From Marinilabilia sp. (GTDB lineage Bacteria > Bacteroidota > Bacteroidia > Bacteroidales > Marinilabiliaceae), in contig NZ_JADQBH010000042.1 of the NCBI RefSeq assembly GCF_016278715.1, positions 1 through 53,281 on the forward strand: DNA of 53,281 bases, in the 5' to 3' direction. The notes under the pieces were generated by a model. The model did not search any database. It was given only the letters and a program-made list of their open reading frames with translations, and was not told the DNA's origin. The position numbers and the translations under genes are program-made. Numbering within the stretch: the stretch's first letter is position 1; the number at the start of each line of letters is the position of its first letter. This document shows, in pieces, positions 35,620 to 44,200 of the stretch.

Positions 35620-36204
35620 ATGAAATCAACACAAAACGTTTTTACCATTTTGTTCTTGTCTTTTGCACTACTTGGTTGCAGTGAAGACGATAACAATAAT
35701 ACCGAAATAAATGACGACAAAAATTCTTTAATTTCTTTGGATGAAGTATCGAATGGAAACGGTGCATATGGCATTTTCGGCGATGTAGAATTGGCCGGGT
35801 CTGGTTTGGCCACCCACTTTTACAATTCTGCAATGAAACATAATGATATCCAGTGGTCCGTGCATACAGTAGAAATTGATGATGTGGAAAAAGGAGTCGT
35901 TGTAACCATTGACTTTTATCTGTTAGATGCTGAAGCCACCGCATTTGGGGGGAAATTACCGGAACCGGGAATTTATAAGGTTTATGAACCAGGTCTTTCC
36001 ACTCCGGAGGACGATTATGCAAAGGTCAATGTTTATGGTGATGGGTTGAATTCCTTTTTTACAACTGATGAAGAAAGCCAACTGGAACTTTCTGTTGGAA
36101 ATGATGGGAGTTGGGAAGCTTCATTCAGCAATGTGCTGGACGATTACGAAACAGAGGAAGTTATTACGCTTCATTGTGCTTTTAAGGCCGAACCACGAGA
36201 TTAA
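35620..36204 (+). CDS. Surface-type lipoprotein of unknown function
   Basis: The 194-residue protein has a lipoprotein signal (LFLSFALLGC, C20) followed directly by SEDDNNNTEINDD. An acidic run right after the lipid cysteine is the lipoprotein export signal that sends lipoproteins to the cell surface in Bacteroidota. The body is beta-rich and acidic, with no cysteine besides C20 and no motif I recognise (blocks such as EKGVVVTIDFYLLDAEA, and a periodic pattern of TYKVYEPG-like turns). An ECF-type promoter lies about 95 bases upstream. It opens the surface-protein region; function unknown. Confidence 0.78.
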   Translation: MKSTQNVFTILFLSFALLGCSEDDNNNTEINDDKNSLISLDEVSNGNGAYGIFGDVELAGSGLATHFYNSAMKHNDIQWSVHTVEIDDVEKGVVVTIDFYLLDAEATAFGGKLPEPGIYKVYEPGLSTPEDDYAKVNVYGDGLNSFFTTDEESQLELSVGNDGSWEASFSNVLDDYETEEVITLHCAFKAEPRD

Positions 36205-36208
36205 TTAA

Positions 36209-36398
36209 TGTCTGTCTATAAGCGCCAATTGTTTCATTACGGTTGCCTCAAAAATACTCATTTATTCAAGTAAACTCCGTTTTTGGAGGTTTCGCAATTG
36301 GCACTTTCTCAACAGGTCCTCATATTGTAAAAATTGTTGCGACTTTATAGAACAGTTCCATTTTGCGTCTGTCTATGGTCTCTGCAAATTTTACAATA
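36209..36398. repeat. Structured intergenic element with two nested inverted repeats
   Basis: GCCAATTG (36224-36231) pairs with CAATTGGC (36295-36302) around an inner imperfect CCTC/GAGG stem, and TATTGTAAAAATTGTTGC (36323-36340) pairs imperfectly with GCAAATTTTACAATA (36384-36398). The 10-mer GTCTGTCTAT occurs at both ends (36210-36219 and 36367-36376). It fills the gap between two lipoprotein genes and looks like a small fold-back element or structured leader. Confidence 0.5.
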
Positions 36399-36458
36399 TC
36401 CTTTGTTAAAACCCGATTATTTGAAATTCACTAAAAAATATTTTAAAACAATACCATT

Positions 36459-38438
36459 ATGAAAACACAATTAAGCTTTAGATTAATGACACTCTTCATT
36501 GCAGGGCTCTTTTTGTTTACTGCGTGTGAAGATGATGAGACAACCGAAGAAGTTGATGTTACTTTTACCGCCGAAGCGGTTGCAGATGCTACTGTAAATG
36601 TGAATGAAGAAGTATTCCTTGATGGGAGTAATTCTACTATTAACTCCGGATCGCTGGAATATTCCTGGACTTTTTCCAGCAAGCCGGGTGCAAGTAATGT
36701 GCAAATTGATGATGCTTTTTCCCAAATGGCATCCTTTATTCCGGATATTGCAGGAGAATACGTTGTAGTTCTTGAAGTTAGTGATGGCAACGGTGAAACC
36801 GATCAGGACGATGTGACCATTGAAGTCATCTCCGACGTGGTGGAAATTTCTGAAGATATCACCACTGATGAAACCTGGACTGCAGGAACACTTTATCGTG
36901 TTATGAATAGTGTATCGGTGGAAAATGGTGCCAGATTAACCATTGAGCCGGGTGTGACTGTTGAGTTTGTTCAGGATGCAGGCCTTAGCATTAGTTCAGA
37001 TAACTCTGTGCTGGTGGCAGCAGGAACCGAAGAAGAACAAATTACATTTACGGGAGAACAGGAAATAACCGGCTATTGGAGAGGTCTTAGCATTTTTTCC
37101 AATTCAGTGGAAAATGAAATCAGTCATGCAGAAATTCGTTATGCCGGAAGCACATCCGCCGGCACTTATTTCGATGCTGCCGCGCTTACTATTGACCAGG
37201 CTAAGATTCAACTATCAGATGTGACCATTACAAACAGCGGGCAGTATGGAATTCAAACCCGTCGAGATGAGTCAGAATTTCCCATGCATAATATGACATT
37301 TAAGGAAAATGAAGGGGACCATGCCTTTGTGCATATCAGTCAGTTAGGCTATTTTGATGAGGCAAGTATTTTTGATGGTGTTGGTTATGTAACCGCCTAT
37401 GGTGGTGGCACTACGCATGATATGACCATTTCTGCACTGAATGATGCAAAATATCAGATTGTAAATTTTGTAGATTTTGAGCATGAAATAGTAATAAACG
37501 ACGGAGCAATATTTGAATTTGGTCCCGATGCTGGTATTATTGTACGCGACGGGTCTGTTATTAAGGCCAATGGTACTGAGTCGAATAAAATTGTTTTTAC
37601 CGGAACCAGCAAAACACCCGGTGCATGGAGAGGTATTTTTATTGGTTCTTCATCGGTTGATAATATTATCGAACATGCTGAAATCAGTTATGGTGGAAGT
37701 TCCGATATGGCTACCTATTTCGACAAGACTAATATGGTTATAGACCAGGCCAATATTACCCTGCGCAATATTTCTTTTACCGGAAGTGCCGGTTATGGTA
37801 TTCAGACACGCAGGATCGGGTCTGACTTTTTAGTGGAAAACTGCGAATTTGATAATAATGCAGATTCTCACATGCTTATTCACCCTGAACAAATTGATTT
37901 TGTGGATAATCAGACCAATTTTAATGGTGGTGATGTAGAAGTTTATTATGGCGACACTGAAGAGAGTGGCAGTGAAACCTGGAGTAACCTCAACAACGGG
38001 GTTTATTATTTCTCTGGTTCTGTGAGAATAGATAATTCTGTAACCATTGAACCGGGTGCTTTTTTCGAAATGGGAACCGATGTCAGACTGCAGGTGAGTA
38101 ATGAAATTAAAGCCGAAGGAACCAGTGCCAAATGGATCGTATTCTCAGGAAGAAGCAAAGCTAAAGGAGCCTGGGATGGTATTCTTGTTACCTCCTCTTC
38201 GGTAGAAAATGTGCTTGATTATGTGAAAATTGAATATGGAGGCGGAGGCGACCTGGCTACTTATATGAATGCCGGTAACCTTGGTGTCTATGGTGATGCT
38301 TATTTAAGTGCCCCTAATTTGGAGATAGAAAACAGTGCCGGTTATGGTGTTATAGTTCGCGCAACGCGCGATGCTATTTTCAATGGTGGTAATATAGCAT
38401 ACACAGGCAATGATCTGGATGATTTTTATACTTATTAA
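36459..38438 (+). CDS. Surface lipoprotein with PKD-like domain and three beta-helix repeats
   Basis: The 659-residue protein has a lipobox (LFTAC, C23) followed by EDDETTEE, a surface-export signal. Residues about 30-125 form a PKD/Ig-like domain (FLDGSNSTINSGSLEYSWTF, EYVVVLEVSDGNGETDQDDV). From about 130 to the end there are three long repeats, each with a right-handed parallel beta-helix pattern: WRGLSIFSNSVENEISHAEI, WRGIFIGSSSVDNIIEHAEI and WDGILVTSSSVENVLDYVKI, each followed by a Y(A/G)GS-type turn and a GYGIQTRR-like line. No polysaccharide lyase catalytic motif is apparent. A role in binding carbohydrate or surface matrix is a guess. No sorting domain is seen at the C-terminus, consistent with a lipid anchor. 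Confidence 0.8.
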   Translation: MKTQLSFRLMTLFIAGLFLFTACEDDETTEEVDVTFTAEAVADATVNVNEEVFLDGSNSTINSGSLEYSWTFSSKPGASNVQIDDAFSQMASFIPDIAGEYVVVLEVSDGNGETDQDDVTIEVISDVVEISEDITTDETWTAGTLYRVMNSVSVENGARLTIEPGVTVEFVQDAGLSISSDNSVLVAAGTEEEQITFTGEQEITGYWRGLSIFSNSVENEISHAEIRYAGSTSAGTYFDAAALTIDQAKIQLSDVTITNSGQYGIQTRRDESEFPMHNMTFKENEGDHAFVHISQLGYFDEASIFDGVGYVTAYGGGTTHDMTISALNDAKYQIVNFVDFEHEIVINDGAIFEFGPDAGIIVRDGSVIKANGTESNKIVFTGTSKTPGAWRGIFIGSSSVDNIIEHAEISYGGSSDMATYFDKTNMVIDQANITLRNISFTGSAGYGIQTRRIGSDFLVENCEFDNNADSHMLIHPEQIDFVDNQTNFNGGDVEVYYGDTEESGSETWSNLNNGVYYFSGSVRIDNSVTIEPGAFFEMGTDVRLQVSNEIKAEGTSAKWIVFSGRSKAKGAWDGILVTSSSVENVLDYVKIEYGGGGDLATYMNAGNLGVYGDAYLSAPNLEIENSAGYGVIVRATRDAIFNGGNIAYTGNDLDDFYTY

Positions 38439-38475
38439 TCCAAATTTCCACATGATGTAGTTTTAAATAATTAAG

Positions 38476-38527
38476 AGGGTTGGAGGGAGTTGGTTTCGGC
38501 TTTGCCGAGAATTAACCCCCTCAACCT
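38476..38527. repeat. Imperfect hairpin after the beta-helix lipoprotein gene
   Basis: TCGGC (38496-38500) and GCCGA (38504-38508) form a perfect inner stem; ggttggaggg on the left pairs imperfectly with ccccctcaacc on the right. It may end the upstream transcript or be a dispersed palindrome. No T run follows. Confidence 0.45.
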
Positions 38528-38545
38528 ACTTTAAACCTGTAGAAC

Positions 38546-38580
38546 GGCGTCATTGCTAGCAAAGCGAAGCAAGCAATCTC
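38546..38580. repeat. 'CGTCATTGC...GCAATCTC' dispersed palindrome
   Basis: The sequence ggcgtcattgctagc followed by aaagcgaagcaagcaatctc has ATTGCT/AGCAAT ends in inverted orientation. It closely resembles the 'CGTCATTGCGAG...GAAGCAATCTC' palindromes scattered through many bacterial genomes. It is intergenic and next to a decayed gene. Confidence 0.6.
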
Positions 38581-38628
38581 AACCTTTTAATCTAACACCA
38601 AAGAATAAACTCTAAAAATTTAATGCTT

Positions 38629-39223
38629 ATGAATTTTCAAACTTAGTTTATCTGTTCTTCTCGTGCTGGGCGTAACTACTGCCTGTGAAAAGGATGATGA
38701 TTCTCAGCCTTCCCCGGAAGAAAAGAATATTGATTAAGCTGATTTATCAGCCGGAGAAGTCCGGGTCGTAATTGAAGATGAGATTGTTTATGGGCAGTCG
38801 CAAGAAGCTCAATTGTCCGGCCATCTTTTATTGGTCAATGGATCTTTCACTGCTCAGGTTAATGGCGAACCATGGGCGGCGGAATCGGTGACCGCTTTGT
38901 TGTGTGAACAGGTAAATGTCATTAATATTTACGGCGAAACAGACAATGGCGTGGATATTAGTATTAGCATGAGTGATGATGTGACCAGGGGAAATACTTA
39001 TCCGCTTACAGGAAATGGTGATTACAGTGCAAATATTTATGAGGCCGGAGAAACGAGTTCCTCGCACTTTTCAGAATCCGGTGAATTGACCATTCTAAAA
39101 CACGACACCGAAAACAATATTATTGAAGCAGAGTTTTATTTTAAAGCTAAAAGCCAAAGCAGCGAAACAGTGTATGATATTTCCGAAGGCGAGGTTTCAT
39201 ATTCGGGATATTATGTCCAATAA
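38629..39223 (+). pseudogene. Decayed surface lipoprotein gene (frameshift plus in-frame stop)
   Basis: Reading from the ATG at 38629 gives a stop after five more codons. If one T of the run at 38634-38637 is skipped, the frame reads MNFKLSLSVLLVLGVTTAC, a full lipoprotein signal, followed by EKDDDSQPSPEE, a surface-export-like acidic run. The same frame then meets TAA at 38735-38737 and continues without another stop to 39223 (ADLSAGEVRVVIEDEIVYGQ, then FTAQVNGEPWAAESVTALL and a beta-rich domain). Two independent lesions make an inactive gene more likely than a sequencing slip. The remaining open stretch from a TTG at 38813 lacks a signal. The beta-rich domain recalls the DUF6252-type lipoprotein group (FTAxVNGxPW), but I am not sure. 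Confidence 0.75.
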
Positions 39224-39324
39224 ATACGTTGTTTATGCCTGTGATTTAAGTGCCGTTTGTTCTTCCCCTAACGGCTCAAATTTTCAAAAATACAATTTAG
39301 ACCGTTCCTGAAAAACAAAATGTT

Positions 39325-40959
39325 ATGATGAAACCACTACTTACAACTTTAGTCATTTTTCTGTTAAATATCTTTTCTTCGTCTGCTTTTGACGTAAGTT
39401 ATTTTAATACAGCGCCTTCTTCCGGATCTGTGTTGGTAAACGGAGAAAATGTTACAGTTAACTTTTTTTTCGAAAAGTATTATAGCAATGATGTAACTAT
39501 TTATGTACGACCTTTTTCGGACGGATCATTAGCATCAAATTATGGAGCTTCCGGAGGAGTTCTTATTTCCGGTACTTCCGGTACAGGAACTTCAACTTTC
39601 ACTATTACATCAGGCGTTGAGCAAGTTGATGCAATTCGGTTTACGGTGGTAGATGCTGATTCCGGAGCTGAATTAGACGTTATTTTCAAGACTGTTGACT
39701 TTGAATTTGTCCCACATCAAATCAGCAATATCAGTTTTGATAAACCATCGGGTTCAACGCTTGTGCATAGCGAGCAGGTGAATGTTACCTTTGATTATGC
39801 CAGTTCGCATGATGGTGATGTCAGGCTTTATGTCTTTCCCTACAGTAATGGCACCACAAGTCCGGATTCTCGCTACAACCCTTCGGGATTATATTCCACT
39901 CCGCGCGGCAGTGGAAGTGGATACTTCAGAATTGCCTCCGGAGAAGTTCTGGTTGATCAGGTAAAGATTTTAATTCAAAATGAAGACAACTCTAACGTTC
40001 TTCATGAAGAAGTAGTTGATGTCAGTTATGAATATGTTCCACACCTTATCAGCAATATCAGTTTTGACAAACCATCGGGTTCAACGCTCGTCCATAGCGA
40101 GCAGGTGAATGTTACCTTCGATTATGCCAGTTCGCATGATGGTGATGTCAGGCTTTATGTCTTTCCCTACAGTAATGGCACCACAAGTCCGGATTCTCGC
40201 TACAACCCTTCGGGATTATATTCCACTCCGCGCGGCAGTGGGAGTGGATATTTCAGAATTGCCTCCGGAGACGTTACGGTTGACCAGGTAAAGATTGTAA
40301 TGCAAAATGAAGACAATTCGAATGTTCTTCATGAGAAAATTATTCAAAATAGTTATGACTATACTTCCTTTTATGTGGTGAATTTAAGCTACCTCCCGGC
40401 ACCCGGGAGTATTCTGCAAATTGATGAATTTGTAAATATTGATTTTGGTTACAAGACTTCTGAAACTGGTGATTTCAAAGTCAGGGCAATACCCTTTAAC
40501 GGAGGGAGTGAAATTGGAGATTACGATTCACCTGCTTCTATGGTTTATTCTTCCTCAGATGGAGATGGAAGCGTGCAATTCTCATTGGGTTCCGAAGGTA
40601 CACAAATTGACCAGATTCGTTTCGAATTAGTTAGTTCCGATGAAGCGTTTGTACTGGGAACGCATATGGTTGATGCTCAATTTTCAACTGAAACAGTTAC
40701 CAGCCTGGAAGATGAAGTGGAAGATGGTTCCGGAATTTCAGTATTTCCTATTCCTGCACGTGGCAATCAAATTGTGTTAAAGTCAACTGATGAAAAGGGC
40801 CATTACTATCTTATTGATATGAATCGTAAAGTTATTTCACAAGGCACTTTCGGTATTGGTAACAATCCTGTTAGCATTGATAATTTTTCATCAGGAGTTT
40901 ATATCCTTAAAACTGTTACAGGAGAAGGAGAAGAAACCAGAAAAGTTGTAGTGCAATAA
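39325..40959 (+). CDS. Type IX-secreted protein with tandem Ig-like repeats
   Basis: The 544-residue protein has a signal peptide (FLLNIFSSSAF) and a C-terminal sorting domain of type A at about 470-544 (ISVFPIPARGNQIVLKS, YYLIDMNRKVISQGTF, SSGVYILKTVTGEGEETRKVVVQ). It should therefore cross the outer membrane through the type IX system and be anchored or released. Between them are four beta-sandwich-like repeats of about 109 residues; repeats 2 and 3 (starting near residues 130 and 239) are almost identical, even at DNA level. Each has FDKPSGSTLVHSEQVNVTFD-like strands and D(V/F)(R/K) turns. No catalytic motif is visible. It immediately precedes the giant-protein group and could be its adhesive or structural partner. 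Confidence 0.85.
   Translation: MMKPLLTTLVIFLLNIFSSSAFDVSYFNTAPSSGSVLVNGENVTVNFFFEKYYSNDVTIYVRPFSDGSLASNYGASGGVLISGTSGTGTSTFTITSGVEQVDAIRFTVVDADSGAELDVIFKTVDFEFVPHQISNISFDKPSGSTLVHSEQVNVTFDYASSHDGDVRLYVFPYSNGTTSPDSRYNPSGLYSTPRGSGSGYFRIASGEVLVDQVKILIQNEDNSNVLHEEVVDVSYEYVPHLISNISFDKPSGSTLVHSEQVNVTFDYASSHDGDVRLYVFPYSNGTTSPDSRYNPSGLYSTPRGSGSGYFRIASGDVTVDQVKIVMQNEDNSNVLHEKIIQNSYDYTSFYVVNLSYLPAPGSILQIDEFVNIDFGYKTSETGDFKVRAIPFNGGSEIGDYDSPASMVYSSSDGDGSVQFSLGSEGTQIDQIRFELVSSDEAFVLGTHMVDAQFSTETVTSLEDEVEDGSGISVFPIPARGNQIVLKSTDEKGHYYLIDMNRKVISQGTFGIGNNPVSIDNFSSGVYILKTVTGEGEETRKVVVQ
39712..40365 (+). repeat. Near-identical 327-bp tandem duplication within the T9SS-secreted gene
   Basis: Copy 1 (39712-40038) and copy 2 (40039-40365) are offset by 327 bases, a whole number of codons. 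The stretch 39725-39950 and its counterpart 40052-40277 differ at only a few bases. This points to recent duplication or gene conversion and allows repeat-number change by recombination. Confidence 0.9.
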
Positions 40960-41032
40960 ATCAATAATACATGGTTTAATCGATAGTTTTCTCAAGAATG
41001 CCTTTACGTCTGTAAATAAGGTACGAGATTAG

Positions 41033-41052
41033 CACCACGCTGAAGTGTGGTG
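41033..41052. repeat. REP-like hairpin CACCAC...GTGGTG
   Basis: A 6-base stem CACCAC/GTGGTG around GCTGAAGT. It shares the GCTGAAG centre with hairpins at 51066-51081 and 51111-51130. Confidence 0.6.
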
Positions 41053-41080
41053 TCTTAAAACCTCTAAATACACCTTTTTT

Positions 41081-41104
41081 AGCCCGCTTCAGCGGGTTTT
41101 TTTA
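41081..41104 (+). terminator. Rho-independent-type terminator after the T9SS-secreted gene
   Basis: CCCGC (41083-41087) pairs with GCGGG (41092-41096) over a TTCA loop, followed by a run of seven T. It lies about 125 bases after the stop at 40959. The stem is also the reverse of the GCCCGC-TGAA-GCGGGC repeat at 51066-51081, so it may be a REP-like copy serving as a terminator. Confidence 0.6.
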
Positions 41105-41126
41105 TTTCCAGACAAAAATATCCTAA

Positions 41127-41156
41127 AATCTGACCCATTTTTCCTCCTTTTGCGTG
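41127..41156 (+). promoter_or_regulatory. Putative ECF-type promoter, copy 2
   Basis: AATCTGACCC is followed 16 bases after ACCC by CGTG, matching copy 1 near 35497-35527 in boxes and spacing, with a T-rich spacer in both. The ATG of the giant gene is about 48 bases further on. Confidence 0.5.
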
Positions 41157-41203
41157 TATATCATATAAACAATTTAAGGAAATGGAAAATTAATGGCCCG
41201 ATT

Positions 41204-44200
41204 ATGAAGAAACTCAAATTTTACTACTCCCGAATTGCTGTGATTTTTTTGCTGATGTTGTCTTTTTCTGTTACAACAAAAGCGCAAAACCGACCTGTAA
41301 ATGTCATTGTTCAGGTGATACCACCGTATTCTCCTTATTTTTCCGATTACATAGGAAATGATGGACGTTTCAACCCCCGTTTTAGCGACCTTATAATGGT
41401 GACGGTGCAAAACACCGATATGAATAATTCTTACCAGATAAAGTTGATTCCTGAAATTCAATCGGGGAATAATTTTAACGGAAGGATTTCGCCTGATTTC
41501 ATCCCGGAGCGTCCTTTGTATCTTGAACCCGGCGAAGTAAGGGTTCTTAACCTTAGTGATCTCACCGCTGTTAATTCAAATTTGAGTTATGGTCATATCA
41601 ATTTTTCAGGGATAAGTGAACGAACATTGATGCAGACTGGGGTTTTGCCTGAAGGAAATTACCAGTTGTGTATGCGGGCTTACGATTACAGAAGTTCGGC
41701 TCCTTTATCTCCCACCCAACCTCAGGGGTGTAGCGCACCTTTTTTGGTCATTCATCCCGACCCGCCGGTTATAACTTATCCGCCCGATGGGGCTACTATT
41801 GCGATATCGGATCCTCAAATGCTTCAGATTAACTGGACACCACCCGGTGGAGGGTCAGGAATGTATGAATATGATGTTCGTATGGTTGAGCTTTCCGCTT
41901 TTCAGAGCGATCCGTATAATGTAATGAACAACAGTAATCTGACATTTTATCGTGAGCAAAACCTGTTAACTCCCGCTTTGCTGTACGATATGAGTAAACC
42001 TGAGCTGGAACCCGGGAAAACTTATGCTTTGCGGGTTACTGCCAAAGATCCCGACAATGAGGTGCTGATAAAGAACGACGGCCGAAGTGAAATTCATGTT
42101 TTCACGGTGATGCCTGATACAACATCTACCACTCAGGTCGCTGATGATGATGTTTCTGATAACGATGGTTCTTTCCTGTGCGGAGGAGCGTGTGATTTTG
42201 ATCTTTCAAATATTGATCAGACACCCGTGGATACTTTCAGTGTAGGCGATATTATTAAAGCGGGTCATTTCGATGTGGAAATTACCTCGGCCAACTGGTC
42301 AGGAAATACCCTCAACGGTGAAGGAAAAATATTGCCCGGCAGTTTTATTCCGGTTTCTGTTACGGCTGAGTTAACCAATCTTGAAATAAATGCCGGCGGC
42401 CGTATATTCGAAGGAAAAGTGCAGGCCATGGCCCAAAATACCAATTTTTCCAATCAAAGTATGCTTTCCGACCTGGGCGATCAAATTGATTTGCCCGACA
42501 GTGACCTTTCCGCACTTTATGATTACCTGAATGACCCCGGAAATCTTCTGGCCAATCTACAAAGCGATACGGAGGTTCAATTGCCTGTAGGCATTGGCAC
42601 CCCCGGCGATTACTATAAAGTGGCGGTTGTGGGGTTAATTTTAAATCCCGACAAGGCTACTTTCAATACGGTTTCGATGATAAAACTTCCCGATGAACAG
42701 GATAAATACCTGAAACTGGGTTCCAAGAATATTTGTATCAATCCCGGAGGTATTGCCCAGACAGATTCGGCTACCATGTTCCTGATGGAGGATGTTCAAA
42801 TCGCTATTTCAGATGATGTAAAACTTAAATTGTCTAAGAATGATGGCTCGGCAGGGACTTTTGCGTCCTTTGGCTGCGATGGTTTCGGACAAATATTTGC
42901 CGAAGGTGAATTCACTCTGTCACCGGAGGTTATCCGTTATGAAAATGCTGACGGGTCTCAAAATGAAACCGATTCGGTAAAACTATCTTTCGCCACCAGC
43001 TTTTCTGACTGGTCCGACTGGCTGGTTTCTGCTAATTTATTTAATCAGAGCCGGCGCTATCAGTTTCCGGAGATGGAGGATTACAGTTTCCGTATTCAAA
43101 ATGCTGTTTTGGACCACAGTGATCTGCGCAATGATGCCGCGATGGTATTTCCCCAACAGTATGCTTCAACCGACCAAAATGCTACCTGGAAGGGGTTGTA
43201 CATCAAAACTTTTAATATGATGATGCCCCGTTTTATCGATAAAAACGGGAATGAGCGTATTGAAGTCACCGGGTCAAATATCCTGATTGACCAGCACGGG
43301 GTTTCCACTTTTATAGAGGCCGATAATTTGCTTACCCGCAACGAGGGAAGCATCGGCACCTGGGAGTTTTCCGTGGATTATATGGCCATGGAATTAGTTG
43401 CCAGTCAGCTGGATTCGGCTGCCATGAGTGGCGAGATGCTTATGCCCATATCCGATTCTACTTTCAATTACAGCACGCAGCTAAGTTATTACAACGATGA
43501 ACTGGATTATGATTTTAATATTGTAACCAACGATCGCATAAGTGTACCTATGTGGTATGCTCAGATGGACTTGTATGAATCTTCCGAACTCGACCTGTCC
43601 ATCCGTAACAACAGCGATGTAACCCTTCAGGCTACATTGAACGGAAAACTGAGTCTCGACAGTGAGGTTGGCGACCTGGATAAGATTTCCATTGGCGGAT
43701 TGGAGTTTGAGCAATTAATATTAAGAAACAAGCCCCAATATTTACGTCTTGATGGTGGTGTGGCTCTAGATGCTTCTACTTCTCCGGGATTATTGGGTTT
43801 TGGTGCCAATCTGGGTGATAATAACAATTCCGAAAACGGGGCCAGCTTTGACATAGGACTGAATGAGATTAGTGGTTCAAAAACTTCATTGTATCTCGAT
43901 ATGGGACTTAACTTTACCGGTTCGGGAAGTGCCAATTCTCTGTCGGGGCATACCCGGTTGAATCTGGAAGCCAACTACAATGCCGGCGAATTGAAGTGGG
44001 AAAGCAGCGATGTGTTTATTGAGGACATACGGCTCGATGCCAATATGGGTGTGATGAAAGTGCAGGGAATGATTAAGTTTTTCAAGGATGACCCGGTTTA
44101 CGGCAAAGGTTTTCAGGGTTCCATTAATTCCCAATTTCTTGAAACCATCAGTGTCAATGCCAATGCTCTCTTTGGAAATGTTGATGATTACCGGTATTTC

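Noticed and set aside
37901-37909. TGTGGATAA, a perfect DnaA box
   Set aside because: It lies inside the beta-helix lipoprotein coding sequence, alone, without other origin-like signs.
39725-40287. CRISPR-like or transposon-derived repeat
   Set aside because: The repeat is a 327-base in-frame coding unit with no spacers and no transposase.
41045-41203. 53-codon upstream extension of the giant protein
   Set aside because: It overlaps the terminator-like hairpin and the ECF-type promoter, and it would place the clear signal peptide inside the protein.
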